Assembly: GCA_004764695.1 (NCBI GenBank)
Contig: SMSO01000036.1
Location: 144,001-208,000 of the forward strand
Reading direction: 5' to 3'
DNA length: 64,000 nucleotides
Source of the DNA: Schizochytrium sp. TIO01
Taxonomy: Eukaryota > Sar > Bigyra > Thraustochytrida > Thraustochytriidae
Made by a program: the position numbers and the translations under genes. Positions 43,846-53,148 of this stretch are shown in pieces (the stretch's first letter is position 1; the number at the start of each line of letters is the position of its first letter). Below the pieces are notes generated by a model. The model was not told the origin of the DNA. It ran no database searches and saw only the letters and a list, made by a program, of their open reading frames with translations.

Positions 43846-45891
43846 ATGGCTGGAAGGCTGAAATTGGGGTTGGCTGATGGCTTCTTAGGTGAGCATCACG
43901 AATTAGCAAATGAAGACGAGAAGGAGCAGTCTATGCCTAGTCACCGAAGTTTCGAAAGGGGGGACTCATGTCGTTCTTCATGTGAACCACATTTCATTCG
44001 GTTGGACCTCAGCAAACTTACACAGAGTGCGCCAACTTTGCCATCTATGCGGACTGGGGACAGGATTCGTGTAAATTGGAGAGCAGCTCTCGAAGATGAT
44101 GCGTCTTGTGAAGCACTGCTTATCGATCTTGCAAAATCTCAAAATGCCCGTGAAGTGTTGACGGAACAATGTGGAAATGTTTTTCAGACACTAGGCAAAG
44201 CTCTTTCGAACCGATCAGCATCGAAGATCATTAAGAAGGCTGAACACGGATCTTCTAGGCTAGTTAACGAGCAGCAGCACGGAGTACAGAATCAACAGGA
44301 AAAGGTAGAAACAGAACCTGTACATTCTCCTCAAGAAAGTTCTCAGAACATAGGTACAGCGCCAAATATACCAGGATTGACTTTGAACCGGTTGCGGCTC
44401 TCCCTCGTCCTTCCGCAAGCAAGTAGCAGAGAAGCAACTCCACCGCCCCGAAAGGTTGAGCGTAACGATCGAGCAGCATCGATTTGCATTGCTCTGGTAA
44501 TTGAGCGACATGGGCGGGGCATCTTTACTGCGGAGGACATTCCTTGGACAGAGCTGCTACACTACTTTTGTCGTCCCGAAGTAAGGTCGCTGCGTTGGGT
44601 TCGTTGGGTGGATCAGAATATCAAAGGGGCATCAGTTTTACTCGAAATCCTCACGCCGTCGTGCCCATCTCTATATGGAGATCATCTTGGAGCTGGTAGA
44701 CATGGAATTGTTCAAAGTATCGCGGGCTCTCCTGGAAAAGCTTTGAAACGTTTTGTAGTAAAGACCCGGCGCCTTCGAAAAGAACAGATACCTCGTATCT
44801 TTAATGAAATTGCCGCATTGCGAGCTTTAACTGAGGCACAAAACAAGGACCCAATGTCTCCATGTTATGTCATTCCGTTGTCAAACTTTGGGCGTTTCAC
44901 AGACGAAGGGCGGGATATCTTCATTACTTTAGATCGGGCTCCGCTTAGCCTATGCGAATGGCGAAGGAAAGTTCAAAGTCAGAAATCTCGTAAATGGCTC
45001 GCTCAGGTTATTGCATTCTACTCTGATGTAGCTCAGGCTCTAGACTTCATTGCATCTCATGGAATTACGCACAACGATATTCGCATGGACAACATCCTGC
45101 TCGTGCCTTGCCCTAAAAAGAATGGTTATTGCAATATGAGAGCAGTGCTGGCTGATTTTGGTGAATCTTACTGCACAAATTTGTCTACTTCAAGTATGGG
45201 TGAAGTAGAGAATTTTCAATTTGAGACGCGTGGAACTGAGTGCATCATGGCTCCCGAAATGCTCACTGTATGCGATTTGAGTCGAGCTCAAGAGCGTGAA
45301 AACTTTGATCGACTTCAAACCTTTCGATGGGGTACGTCGTCACCAAGTGACGTCTGGGGTCTTGGATGCCTTATGTTTGAGATGACTACAGGAAGCTTTC
45401 TTTATGAAGAAGCTCTAACGGCCTGGGCAACATTTTTCGCACGTCTCACTCGTCAGAAAGAAGCTGATGCTCTACCATTGATTCCTGAAGAAAAAAAGAC
45501 ACAGTTCTGGGAAGCCTGCTCAAATGAAGGTCAAGCTCAAGAGATTATGTCTTTGCTTATTGTTGGAGCTCTTGAGACTGACCCTCGCCGACGTCCAACA
45601 GCAGCTGCAATGAGGGACCGAGCAAATAAATTATTGCAGGATCAAGCGCCAGAAGACCACCATGACGATGATGATGAAGATAATGCAATGACCGCAGTCC
45701 TTAGTATAGTAGGGGAAGTTACCAACAATCTTGTTTTATCCGGTGGCAACAATTTATGTCAAGAACAACTTGAAGGGGAGTTTCATTCACCTGACTCTCC
45801 GTGTACAGTCATTTCGTCCAGTGGGCTAAGCGGACCGCACGACCTTTCCTACCCAGACATGTCAAGGTCAGAAGCAGACATCCAATTTTGA
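43846..45891 (+). CDS. Protein kinase (Ser/Thr-kinase fold) with long N-terminal region
   Basis: A 681-residue protein from the first ATG. The region upstream of it is open only from a GTG. Residues 1 to about 270 are Ser/Glu/Gln-rich with no domain I can name. The kinase domain spans about 278-600: glycine loop LGAGRHGIV (near 281), VVK for the ATP-binding Lys, FNEIAAL for the helix-C Glu, ITHNDIRMDN for the catalytic loop (near 405), ADFGES (near 437), GTECIMAPE (near 468), SDVWGLG, and the closing Arg in RRRPTAAAM. The catalytic Asp and the metal-binding Asn and Asp are all present, so it is probably active. HRD is HND and the following Lys is Arg, which is unusual. An acidic DDDDEDN patch and a Ser-rich tail follow. 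Substrate and pathway are unknown. Confidence 0.88.
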   Translation: MAGRLKLGLADGFLGEHHELANEDEKEQSMPSHRSFERGDSCRSSCEPHFIRLDLSKLTQSAPTLPSMRTGDRIRVNWRAALEDDASCEALLIDLAKSQNAREVLTEQCGNVFQTLGKALSNRSASKIIKKAEHGSSRLVNEQQHGVQNQQEKVETEPVHSPQESSQNIGTAPNIPGLTLNRLRLSLVLPQASSREATPPPRKVERNDRAASICIALVIERHGRGIFTAEDIPWTELLHYFCRPEVRSLRWVRWVDQNIKGASVLLEILTPSCPSLYGDHLGAGRHGIVQSIAGSPGKALKRFVVKTRRLRKEQIPRIFNEIAALRALTEAQNKDPMSPCYVIPLSNFGRFTDEGRDIFITLDRAPLSLCEWRRKVQSQKSRKWLAQVIAFYSDVAQALDFIASHGITHNDIRMDNILLVPCPKKNGYCNMRAVLADFGESYCTNLSTSSMGEVENFQFETRGTECIMAPEMLTVCDLSRAQERENFDRLQTFRWGTSSPSDVWGLGCLMFEMTTGSFLYEEALTAWATFFARLTRQKEADALPLIPEEKKTQFWEACSNEGQAQEIMSLLIVGALETDPRRRPTAAAMRDRANKLLQDQAPEDHHDDDDEDNAMTAVLSIVGEVTNNLVLSGGNNLCQEQLEGEFHSPDSPCTVISSSGLSGPHDLSYPDMSRSEADIQF

Positions 45892-46318
45892 GGATAATTT
45901 CGAAAACAAGATCGACTTTTTGCATGTAATTATAAATGAATTTTAATACACACTTCTATAGAAAATTAATTGACGCAAAGCAAAATTCTTCGGTCCAAAT
46001 TCAGAAGGTGGAAATTAAAGTGTTTGTTGACTTGGTGCCCTATAGACGAGGCGGTAAAAACACTGCACGGCAGACTCAAATCGATAAGCACCCAACTCCC
46101 ACACACGCAGCTGGGAGAGAATGAGCTTGTAAAAGGTACAAATAATTGCTATCCTGATGAACATTCAAATCTTGTAAACCTGCAACAGTAATCGTAAGAT
46201 GCGTTTACAAAGAAGCGACGTTTCCTAGTTGTAAACAGAAAAACGAAACTGTATAGACGTAGTAAAGTCGAGGACCAGGAAGAATCGAACAGGGATGCTA
46301 TTAAAGCAAAGGTTTTAA
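45892..46318. other. Short intergenic region between convergent genes
   Basis: The 3' ends of the kinase and histidine-phosphatase genes face each other across about 430 bases of AT-rich sequence. Small open frames of 60-70 codons here have no recognisable content. Confidence 0.4.
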
Positions 46319-47158
46319 TTATAAAGTTGACTTTTTCTCACCCTTAGAGCTCGAAGATTCTCGCTTGGAACGTCTACGTTCCTTTTTATCCTCCTCAAGA
46401 TCTGCAATGAGGCTATTCCACACAAGGCGATGAGGGTCCCTAAACCCCCATGCAGAGGTAAACTCATCGTTTTCTGTAATGTAAGCAGTGTTTACATCTC
46501 CATTGGAGATAAGTTCCCAGCGTCCGTCCGTATCTGGACTGCACTCAAGCTCGAAGATACCACAGGGGGCAAATTTGAAGGAAAGATCGTCAGGAAATGG
46601 TAGATTGAGGATCCCCGCCACGAGGCACACGCTAGCAGCATGCGTGTAACACACTACTGTCTGCCCTTCGAACTCTTGCGCCAGCTTGCGCCCCACTACC
46701 ATCATACGCCGCATGTAAGATTCTGGGTACAGCTCCGCCGGCACGCCAAATTCCTCTGCATCTGCCTCGATCACATGCATCGGCTCATAGGTCTCGTCGA
46801 TCTCCGGAAAGTAGGCAAATCTCTCTCGCGCAGATGGTAAGACATTTGGACAGTGGTGCGTCTCCGAGAGACCTTCTTCGATAAGAAGACTCTCTCCAAG
46901 TTTGCGAGCTAGAGGTTGTGCTGTCATAATCACGCGGAGGTACGGGGAGACAAGAATGGCATCAGGCTTCTCTTGGAGCTCCTCTAGGCGCTCGGCGAGC
47001 CTTACTGCTGCCTGTTCAGCCTGGCGTACGCCCAATTCGGAGAGAGGAGGGTCTCGAGGGTTGAGGCCCAGGCTTGCGGCGCGGGGAGCCCAATCCGGGT
47101 TCGCGTAGTCAAAGCGAGCGCCGTGCCGAACTACGATGATCCGAGTTGTGGTGCCCAT
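46319..47158 (-). CDS. Histidine phosphatase superfamily protein (phosphoglycerate mutase-like)
   Basis: The 279-residue product begins with IIVVRHGARFDYANPDW. The RHG motif carries the catalytic His, and RHGARFD is the form seen in the UBASH3/STS-like and related eukaryotic branch. LSELGVRQAEQAAVRLAERL, AILVSPYLRVIMTAQPLA (its Arg binds phosphate), EEGLSETHH and VVCYTHAASVCLV (second catalytic His) complete the active-site set. Family members remove phosphate from proteins or small metabolites through a phosphohistidine intermediate. The exact substrate is not visible. The C-terminus is Lys/Arg/Ser/Glu-rich and ends in a basic tail, perhaps a localisation signal. The start is the ATG at 47158, eight residues before the first strand, so the domain is complete. 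Confidence 0.9.
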   Translation of the reverse strand: MGTTTRIIVVRHGARFDYANPDWAPRAASLGLNPRDPPLSELGVRQAEQAAVRLAERLEELQEKPDAILVSPYLRVIMTAQPLARKLGESLLIEEGLSETHHCPNVLPSARERFAYFPEIDETYEPMHVIEADAEEFGVPAELYPESYMRRMMVVGRKLAQEFEGQTVVCYTHAASVCLVAGILNLPFPDDLSFKFAPCGIFELECSPDTDGRWELISNGDVNTAYITENDEFTSAWGFRDPHRLVWNSLIADLEEDKKERRRSKRESSSSKGEKKSTL

Positions 47159-48614
47159 AGTTTGTGTCTTAATTGATGGACAAAGGTGTATTTGGGTTTG
47201 CGTCCTGGGTGGTGAACCAGTTCGTGTGGTTTGGCGAACGAGCCTCGTGCGCTAAAATGTAAAGTTCGCAGTCACAGGTGAGTGGGAATTATAGGTCCCC
47301 GAAGTGAATGTTACACGTGTTGGAACAGTAAAGGGATATATCGATGATTCACTCAAAGATTATAACGTAGCTATCTCGATGCCAGTGGAAGCGAATCCTT
47401 AACCTTCTCCGCGTAGTTCACGTCTTACGTCAAAGCTCTGTGTGTGTGACGAAGTTCTGTCCTTGCTAAAAGCCCTCCTCAGTGAACCCTCGTTAGACTC
47501 TGCTTACTTCCTCGACCAAGTCCCTGGCGCAGTTTGCGATGCAGTTCCTTTAATGACCGCCACGCTGTGGCTCTCCCTTGCCGCCGTTGCGATTCCCGAA
47601 ACGACCTAGTCCTAGCTCGCTCACTCGTTCAATCTCCACGTTGCAGGAATGCTGCTTCTTCCACCCTGTTGGAAGGGTGACGCTCTTTTCAGAGCTTCTT
47701 CTTCTTCTTCCTCGTCTTTTCACGGACCAACTACAAACTGATGCCTGGTCAGCAGCAGTCAAATCTACAGTGACTGTATGCCTTGTCTTCAAACGTGAAG
47801 GGTCTTTGGCCAACGCGTTTTTGTGCGTAGGTACCTATGTGCTCATGCTCACGCAGAGCTCATCGATCCTCGTCGTGTGAACTTTTCTTTTTCATTTAAC
47901 TACTACACTACTGCTACTGCTTACTAAGTACTATCTACCTTCGTAGGTACTATAAAACCAAAGCAAACCAAAGCAATGCAATGCAAAGCACAGCAAAGCA
48001 AAGCGAAGCTAAGTTGCCGAGAACCTTCGATCCAGGCACATTACCGCACACTGAAGATCGCCACGTACCCTCGCAATCATACCTGTTGGCAGCGAAGTAT
48101 GGCGATGTCCACTCACGGAATGACACACGTTCTGGGCACCGAGGTGCTGCGATTCTCGTTCATTCAAGTTCTCGTAGAGACGGGGAAACAATTCCAATGC
48201 TCTTTAAATCAAACAAGACTCGGTGTAGCAGAAGGCCCGACAAGGCGCCTCCCCGTTTGCTGCAGAAATGGCAGCAAATCGGGCCTGGCACCACAAAGAA
48301 ATATCATTGTGTGGGGTGGAGGATGATACGGGACAAGGAGAGGAATGCGAAGGGTTTTGCTGCCGATTTGGCGGTAAAACAGGGGTACCTGAAAGAAGGA
48401 CTGGAAGTGTCGGTTTCGTGGTCCCATGGATTACGGAGGGGCAAATTGCAATTGATGAGGGCGATTCTGACAGAGGAGCTTACGAAGGGAATCAAAGTCG
48501 TGGATAAAGGGATGGAGATGGGTTGCCTGATTCGTGAATAGAAACCATTGACTGAAGTGGGGTGGAGAAAGCATTGGGGCTTTGCAGAGAGGCGAAGGAA
48601 TTGTTGAAGAACGC
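47159..48614. other. Divergent intergenic region with short unplaced frames
   Basis: Between the phosphatase start and the basic coiled-coil gene. It contains an AAAGC-type repeat (about 47958-48010) and an ATG-started 186-codon frame at 47981-48541 on the plus strand. That frame is Lys/Arg-rich towards its end (reads WRMIRDKERNAKGFAADLAV) and ends just before the next gene. It might be an upstream exon of that gene or chance. A 137-codon minus frame overlaps it. Confidence 0.35.
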
Positions 48615-49328
48615 ATGCCGGGGTTTCACAAGGTGGAGAGAACGGGATTTCAGGGAGAAGAAGATGGATCGGTGAAGCGCTGCGGGTTTCATCGCCATGA
48701 GGTGTTGCCGTACCCATTCGAGGACGAGTCTCAAGCAGCGCAGAAAGCTTCCCGTCGAGCTGCGGAATATGAAAAGAGTAAACTCAAAGAAGCATTAGAC
48801 TTACGCGAAAGGGAACGCATGTCAAGATGGTATAACAAAGCAGCTCATCGCAGAGACACGCGTACCAAAACGAAAGCACCTGTGGGTGGACCAGAACGTG
48901 CAAAAGCCCGGGTGCGACAATACCGCCGTGCCAAAGCAGCCCACGAGCAAAGTCAGAGGGAAGCCGAAGTCGCAGAACGGTGGTATCTCCGAGACCCTAC
49001 TCGAAAGATGGCGGCGAGTGCTGTAGAACAAGCTCAGGAATACTCATCTCGATTCTTTGAAAGCCAACGCAAAGATGAGGAAGTTCAAAAACAACTCAAG
49101 GCTGAACGGTCCCAGGTTCTTGAGGACAAATTAAGCCAGATATTTGCGCGGAGAGATCGAGCATTTTCTGTATCGAAATCCGAGACCATGGAAGCCTTGA
49201 GAGCGGGGCATGCATTACCCGCGTTTCGACCAGGTGCATATGTTAATGATTTTACTGCTTCATATGCAGTGCAAGCTTGCGGTTCTCCACGTCGGTTCTT
49301 CTCTCCTTCTGCAAGCTCGCTTTTGTGA
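48615..49328 (+). CDS. Basic, coiled-coil-rich protein of unknown function
   Basis: From the first ATG after an in-frame TGA (48549-48551) the product has 237 residues. It is rich in Arg, Lys, Glu, Ala and Gln, with long helical stretches, for example SQAAQKASRRAAEYEKSKLK, ERERMSRWYNKAAHRRD and DEEVQKQLKAERSQVLEDKL. It ends in a Ser/Phe-containing tail. Such sequences are common in cytoskeletal and ciliary proteins, but I cannot name a family. The frame has TTG but no ATG between the TGA and 48615, and a CTTTGCAG at 48580-48587 could be a splice acceptor from an upstream exon, so the N-terminus is uncertain. Confidence 0.65.
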   Translation: MPGFHKVERTGFQGEEDGSVKRCGFHRHEVLPYPFEDESQAAQKASRRAAEYEKSKLKEALDLRERERMSRWYNKAAHRRDTRTKTKAPVGGPERAKARVRQYRRAKAAHEQSQREAEVAERWYLRDPTRKMAASAVEQAQEYSSRFFESQRKDEEVQKQLKAERSQVLEDKLSQIFARRDRAFSVSKSETMEALRAGHALPAFRPGAYVNDFTASYAVQACGSPRRFFSPSASSLL

Positions 49329-49818
49329 ATTTCTCCACAACGGCATTGACAACAGGAAGAGATCATTTTTCAACAATGCAAACCCTTGCTGGAGCGAAGC
49401 CTCCATAGTTTAACGTTAAGCTCAAGCGTACCGTTTTTATAAAATAACTATAACCATAAGATATTTTGTGCATAAAAGAAGAGGATATGTGTCTCTTGAG
49501 TTTAATAATAAATGAGTAGTAAAACAGTCGTCTACATGATGAGTTGACAAAACAACAACACAAAAAAAAAATAACTGAACTTTTAAAGTCTGTTTATCTG
49601 GAGACGAAAACAGAGCAAGGAAACTCAGTTCCAGGTTAAAATTAAGGCGCCGCAGTAAAAGTTGGCGCCTAAACATTGTAAAGATGAACTTATTTATATC
49701 TACGATAGTCCAGCAAACATCCAGCTTCGAAAGAAGGGGATGAGAAGATCCTTGCCTCCCCCCCCCCACATACCACCACCACACACACATCTCTCTTCAG
49801 AAACACTAAGGGAGCAGA
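49329..49818. other. 3' region between convergent genes
   Basis: AT-rich DNA with a short C-run followed by CA repeats (about 49757-49790). It should hold the 3' untranslated regions of the coiled-coil and F-box genes. Nothing else is seen. Confidence 0.4.
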
Positions 49819-51387
49819 TCAAAAATGTACAAGGGAGAGCAACAGACGGTCTCTGCGCGCTTGCAGCCGCGCCACGTGTTCTTGGAGAGCCTCCTCTGTG
49901 AGCACGCGTCTTCTTGGTCGCGCGATAGATATGAAACAAGGGCATTGCGTTGTCCCGACACTGCCAAAACGAAACCAGTACTTGAGTGGACTCATACAGG
50001 CGTCTGATTGCTGGTCCTCAGCAGTTGCGGCGTAAACATCAAGGGCACAGCTACGCACGAACGAAGGGAGCGCACCACAGGCCCTTGCAGCACTCATGTC
50101 TTTCCCGGTGGCCCAAAACGTAATATTTTTGTACGCCGCAAGTAAGAAGGTGTATCGCATGTACTCTTCATCTGCATCAAGGCGCAACAAATTGACAGCG
50201 TAACCTAGGAACCCGGGAGCATCAATGTGCGGCATGGCTATGGACGGGTGTGGTGAGAGCAAGGTCGATATATTATCCTGTGAGTAAAACGAGACTGGAC
50301 CGCGGTAATCCGTCCTTTTCCTAAATAATATTGCGTCGTTTGACCTTGACAGGATCACTGTCGACATTGCAAACTGTCTATGATGGCTAATCGCCAGCGC
50401 CATGGCCGCATTCTCAAAGTACCCGATATTGCTCACCACCCTCACCACCGATCCTTTCGGCATTTGGCATAGAGCTGCTAGCAATCTTCTCTGCGTTAGA
50501 AAGTGTCTTAGCTCTGCCTCTGTCTCCAGCAGCTTCAACCGAATGTACGCTCGCTTCACTACGCCATGGCCTCCACTTCTCTTGCTCAAAGCCCCAGGAA
50601 CTCCTTCATCTCCATAGCTACCAACGTCAGCCGGGCCAAACTCACGCACACACAGCCTCCGCTCCGCCTCTTCATAATGTCTTCGAAATAGCGCATTTTC
50701 TCGCACAGTCTCTCCGCAGAACCTCGCCATCGTTTTACAAGAAAGCCCGAGCGTGCCAAGAGATGCGGGGTCAAGAAAATCGAGGACCCCGTGAAGAACG
50801 TCGAGATCTAGGCTTGCAAGGTAGCGGAACTGAGGCCTCTGGCGAGGCACCGGCCGATAGCTTTCGCCGGTAGAGCGCAACCTTGCGCCCTCCGCAGCAA
50901 CGGCCTGCCAGAGTTCGCCAAACTGGAGATGTAGTGCAGATGCACGAAGTTGGTACTCAGTAGGCATTGCAGACATGACGGCTGCACGCGCAGATGCAGG
51001 CCCTGCAGCGAGAGCGGCGCCAGCAGAACGCCAAGAAGAAGGGTCTAGCGCCACCTCAGCCCCACGCAGCCTCCACGCAGCAGCGTCCAGCGCCGCGAAG
51101 ACCGCGCCGGCGGCGCCGGACTCGCGTCTTGCGGAACTGCGAATGCTGTCGCGATTCTGCTTAGAATCGCTACTTTGGCCACGCCTAGGCCCTCCTAAAG
51201 GACTCCTATTGCTATCAGGGGTCCTATCGCGAGGTAAGTAACTGCTACTCTCACCGCCATCGTGATTATCACTGTCAAAGATCTCGCTTTGATTGCCATC
51301 GTTGTCGTCGTTGTCGCTGAGACTTTCATCTTCGTTGTCGAAGGGATCGTCGTTGAGATATTCAACGAGGGAAGATAAACTCCACAT
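49819..51387 (-). CDS. F-box-like protein
   Basis: F-box proteins link substrates to SCF ubiquitin ligases through Skp1. In this 522-residue protein an F-box-like helix set lies at about 190-235 (LDVLHGVLDFLDPASLGTLG, then LSCKTMARFC). Before it is an acidic, Ser/Asp/Asn-rich region (about 10-85) and an Ala-rich helical segment with a Trp-rich start. The C-terminal half (about 260-522) is globular, with HFLTQRRLLAALC, VRVVSNIGYFENAAMALAI, FLGYAVNLLRLDADEEYMRY and PLKYWFRFGS. It does not show WD40, Kelch or leucine-rich repeats, so the substrate-binding module is of unknown type. It starts at an ATG, and upstream DNA contains a T-rich minisatellite. The F-box call is by pattern and could be wrong if the helix pair is coincidental. 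Confidence 0.7.
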   Translation of the reverse strand: MWSLSSLVEYLNDDPFDNEDESLSDNDDNDGNQSEIFDSDNHDGGESSSYLPRDRTPDSNRSPLGGPRRGQSSDSKQNRDSIRSSARRESGAAGAVFAALDAAAWRLRGAEVALDPSSWRSAGAALAAGPASARAAVMSAMPTEYQLRASALHLQFGELWQAVAAEGARLRSTGESYRPVPRQRPQFRYLASLDLDVLHGVLDFLDPASLGTLGLSCKTMARFCGETVRENALFRRHYEEAERRLCVREFGPADVGSYGDEGVPGALSKRSGGHGVVKRAYIRLKLLETEAELRHFLTQRRLLAALCQMPKGSVVRVVSNIGYFENAAMALAISHHRQFAMSTVILSRSNDAILFRKRTDYRGPVSFYSQDNISTLLSPHPSIAMPHIDAPGFLGYAVNLLRLDADEEYMRYTFLLAAYKNITFWATGKDMSAARACGALPSFVRSCALDVYAATAEDQQSDACMSPLKYWFRFGSVGTTQCPCFISIARPRRRVLTEEALQEHVARLQARRDRLLLSLVHF

Positions 51388-51449
51388 GGGTTTCGAAGGG
51401 AGGCGTTGAGCGAAATATAAATGGACACTCAGGTTCTTCGTAGCTTGAG

Positions 51450-51513
51450 TTTTTTTGTTTTTTGTTTTTTGTTTTTTGTTTTTTTGTTTTTTGTTTTTTA
51501 TTGTTTTTGTTCG
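51450..51513. repeat. (GTTTTTT)n minisatellite
   Basis: About eight copies of a T-rich heptamer with small length changes, in the promoter-proximal region of the F-box gene. On the minus strand it reads as A-rich AAAAAAC units. Confidence 0.9.
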
Positions 51514-52643
51514 ATTGATTGAAATGAATGAAATGGAAATCGTTTTTTGGTCTGATTCTGTTGATTTTCTTTCTTTCTTCTGAGGATCGATTTCCAGCGC
51601 TTATTAGCCTGAAACGAGTCTTTCTTCTGCGCAAACGCGACGATTGACGGGCTCCAGAGCGGCCTTCTTTGCCGCACTTCGTACTCTCGTTGGTCGCTGT
51701 GCTCGTTTGTGTTGATGTCTGTCCTCTGTTGAGAACTAACTGGCTTCGTATTGAGCAGAAAACCCGAGTGCGCAAAAGTAGTAGAACTCTGCGACGGCGA
51801 ACTTTGACAACCACACGCACGCTCGAACTCTCTTGCTGCGCAGGGATCACGAGCAGACTCTACGTGAGTTCGCCCTGGCTCTGAAGGGCGCCAGGCGGCA
51901 GAAACAGCTTGCGCAGGAGCTTGAGTTGGTTCAAGTCACTCGCGCGCTTTGATCGTTTCCAGCACGTACCAAGATGGAGGGTCGTTTTGACCCTAAAACT
52001 TGGTCCCAAGATTTTTGCTCCTAGAGCCGCGAAGGTCGAATTCTGTTCGCAGCAGCTGTAAACCTGCGTCTGCATACCCTGCTCTGCAAATGCCCTTTGA
52101 GGAATATCGCCAAGAACTCGCACAGGTTGCCTCCAAAACGTGCGATGGAACAGCGCCTGGGAACCTGCCTGCTGCTCTCGAGTGTTTGATAAAATAAATG
52201 GAATAGTAAAGGCGCCTTCTTCTATCTCAAGGCAAGTACGAGAAACCTCTGCCGAGTTGAAGCCAAAGCAGCTTGTCTGCACGGCCTTCAAGCGTCTGCA
52301 GCTCTCCCGGCGAGGAGCTATTCCTGTATTGTAATTTGCCTTTCGAGCCGCGCGTATTTTCAACCCTATTCAGATAGAAGAACTAACTAATTCGCCACGA
52401 TGCTCTGAGAGCGAGCTAGCGAGCTAGACTCGCACGGAAGCCTCCTGCCGTCTTTCTGCGGCAGCCATGCGGAGCCGAATACGAACTGCTTCTCCACGCC
52501 CGGGTTTCTGTCAAGCGAAGGCGCCGAGGGCCAAGCAGGAGTCTACGTCATGCTGCCATCGCCGCCATGACGTGGTCTCTCACGTAGGACTCAGTACGGT
52601 TATTTATTCATTTGCTATGGAAACGACCCAAAGACTGAGTGAG

Positions 52644-52916
52644 TCATCGATCCGAGTTCCAGCTCCAACCAAAGCAGTCGAAGGCCTCCTCTTGCGGAAC
52701 GCACAAAGGCCAAACTGCCTCAAAATCCGGCCCAAGACCAGCTCCGAAGACTGGATTGCGAGCTTTAACGCCAAAGGAGGGTCCGCAAAAGCGCCACGCG
52801 CCGCCATCAAAGGTCTCCTTTGCTACGGGAAATGTGCCTATGGTGCCAAATACTTTTCCTAATACTGTGAAGTATGGATACGCAAGTGCTTCTTGTGAAG
52901 TAGTCCACTTGGGCAT
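52644..52916 (-). CDS. Small hypothetical protein
   Basis: A 90-codon frame from ATG. The product is rich in Phe, Gly and Trp and reads like globular protein (YFTVLGKVFGTIGTFPVAKE, then GGAWRFCGPSFGVKARNP). No family is recognised. Two plus-strand frames overlap it, one of them ATG-started (52467-52862). It lies 230 bases upstream of the divergent acyl-CoA oxidase gene, so it may instead be part of an untranslated leader. Confidence 0.22.
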   Translation of the reverse strand: MPKWTTSQEALAYPYFTVLGKVFGTIGTFPVAKETFDGGAWRFCGPSFGVKARNPVFGAGLGPDFEAVWPLCVPQEEAFDCFGWSWNSDR

Positions 52917-53148
52917 ATCAAAGGACCTCGCGTCGAGGGCGTCGAGGCGCTGGCTGCAGACCTGCAACGAACTGCAGATAGTAGGCCTCAAGAAGAGCAG
53001 ACACCTCTGTCGGGGAGTAGGACGGGCAAGAGGTGATCAACTAAGCAGAAAGTACGACGACAGTACAGCAGCTTTCAGCAAGTTACGGCTTTAGACAATT
53101 CTCAAGCTAATCTTGTGAACTCGAGATTGAGACAAATCTAACGACATC

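Larger units (their letters stand above)
51388..53148. other. Divergent intergenic region between F-box and acyl-CoA oxidase genes
   Basis: The region begins with a (GTTTTTT)n array. Further right, small frames occur on both strands. A minus-strand frame of 167 codons at 51860-52363 has only a TTG start. There are ATG-started frames of 131 codons on plus (52467-52862) and 90 codons on minus (52644-52916). The promoters of both flanking genes must lie here, and some of these frames may be leader exons or chance. Confidence 0.4.

Noticed and set aside
46270-46300. B-box-like GTTCGATTC on the minus strand, suggesting a tRNA
   Set aside because: The flanking bases do not form a T-stem, and no acceptor stem or A-box could be matched.
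51362-51850. 162-codon minus-strand frame upstream of the F-box gene
   Set aside because: GTG start, and a large part is Lys/Gln/Asn-rich translation of the T-rich minisatellite.
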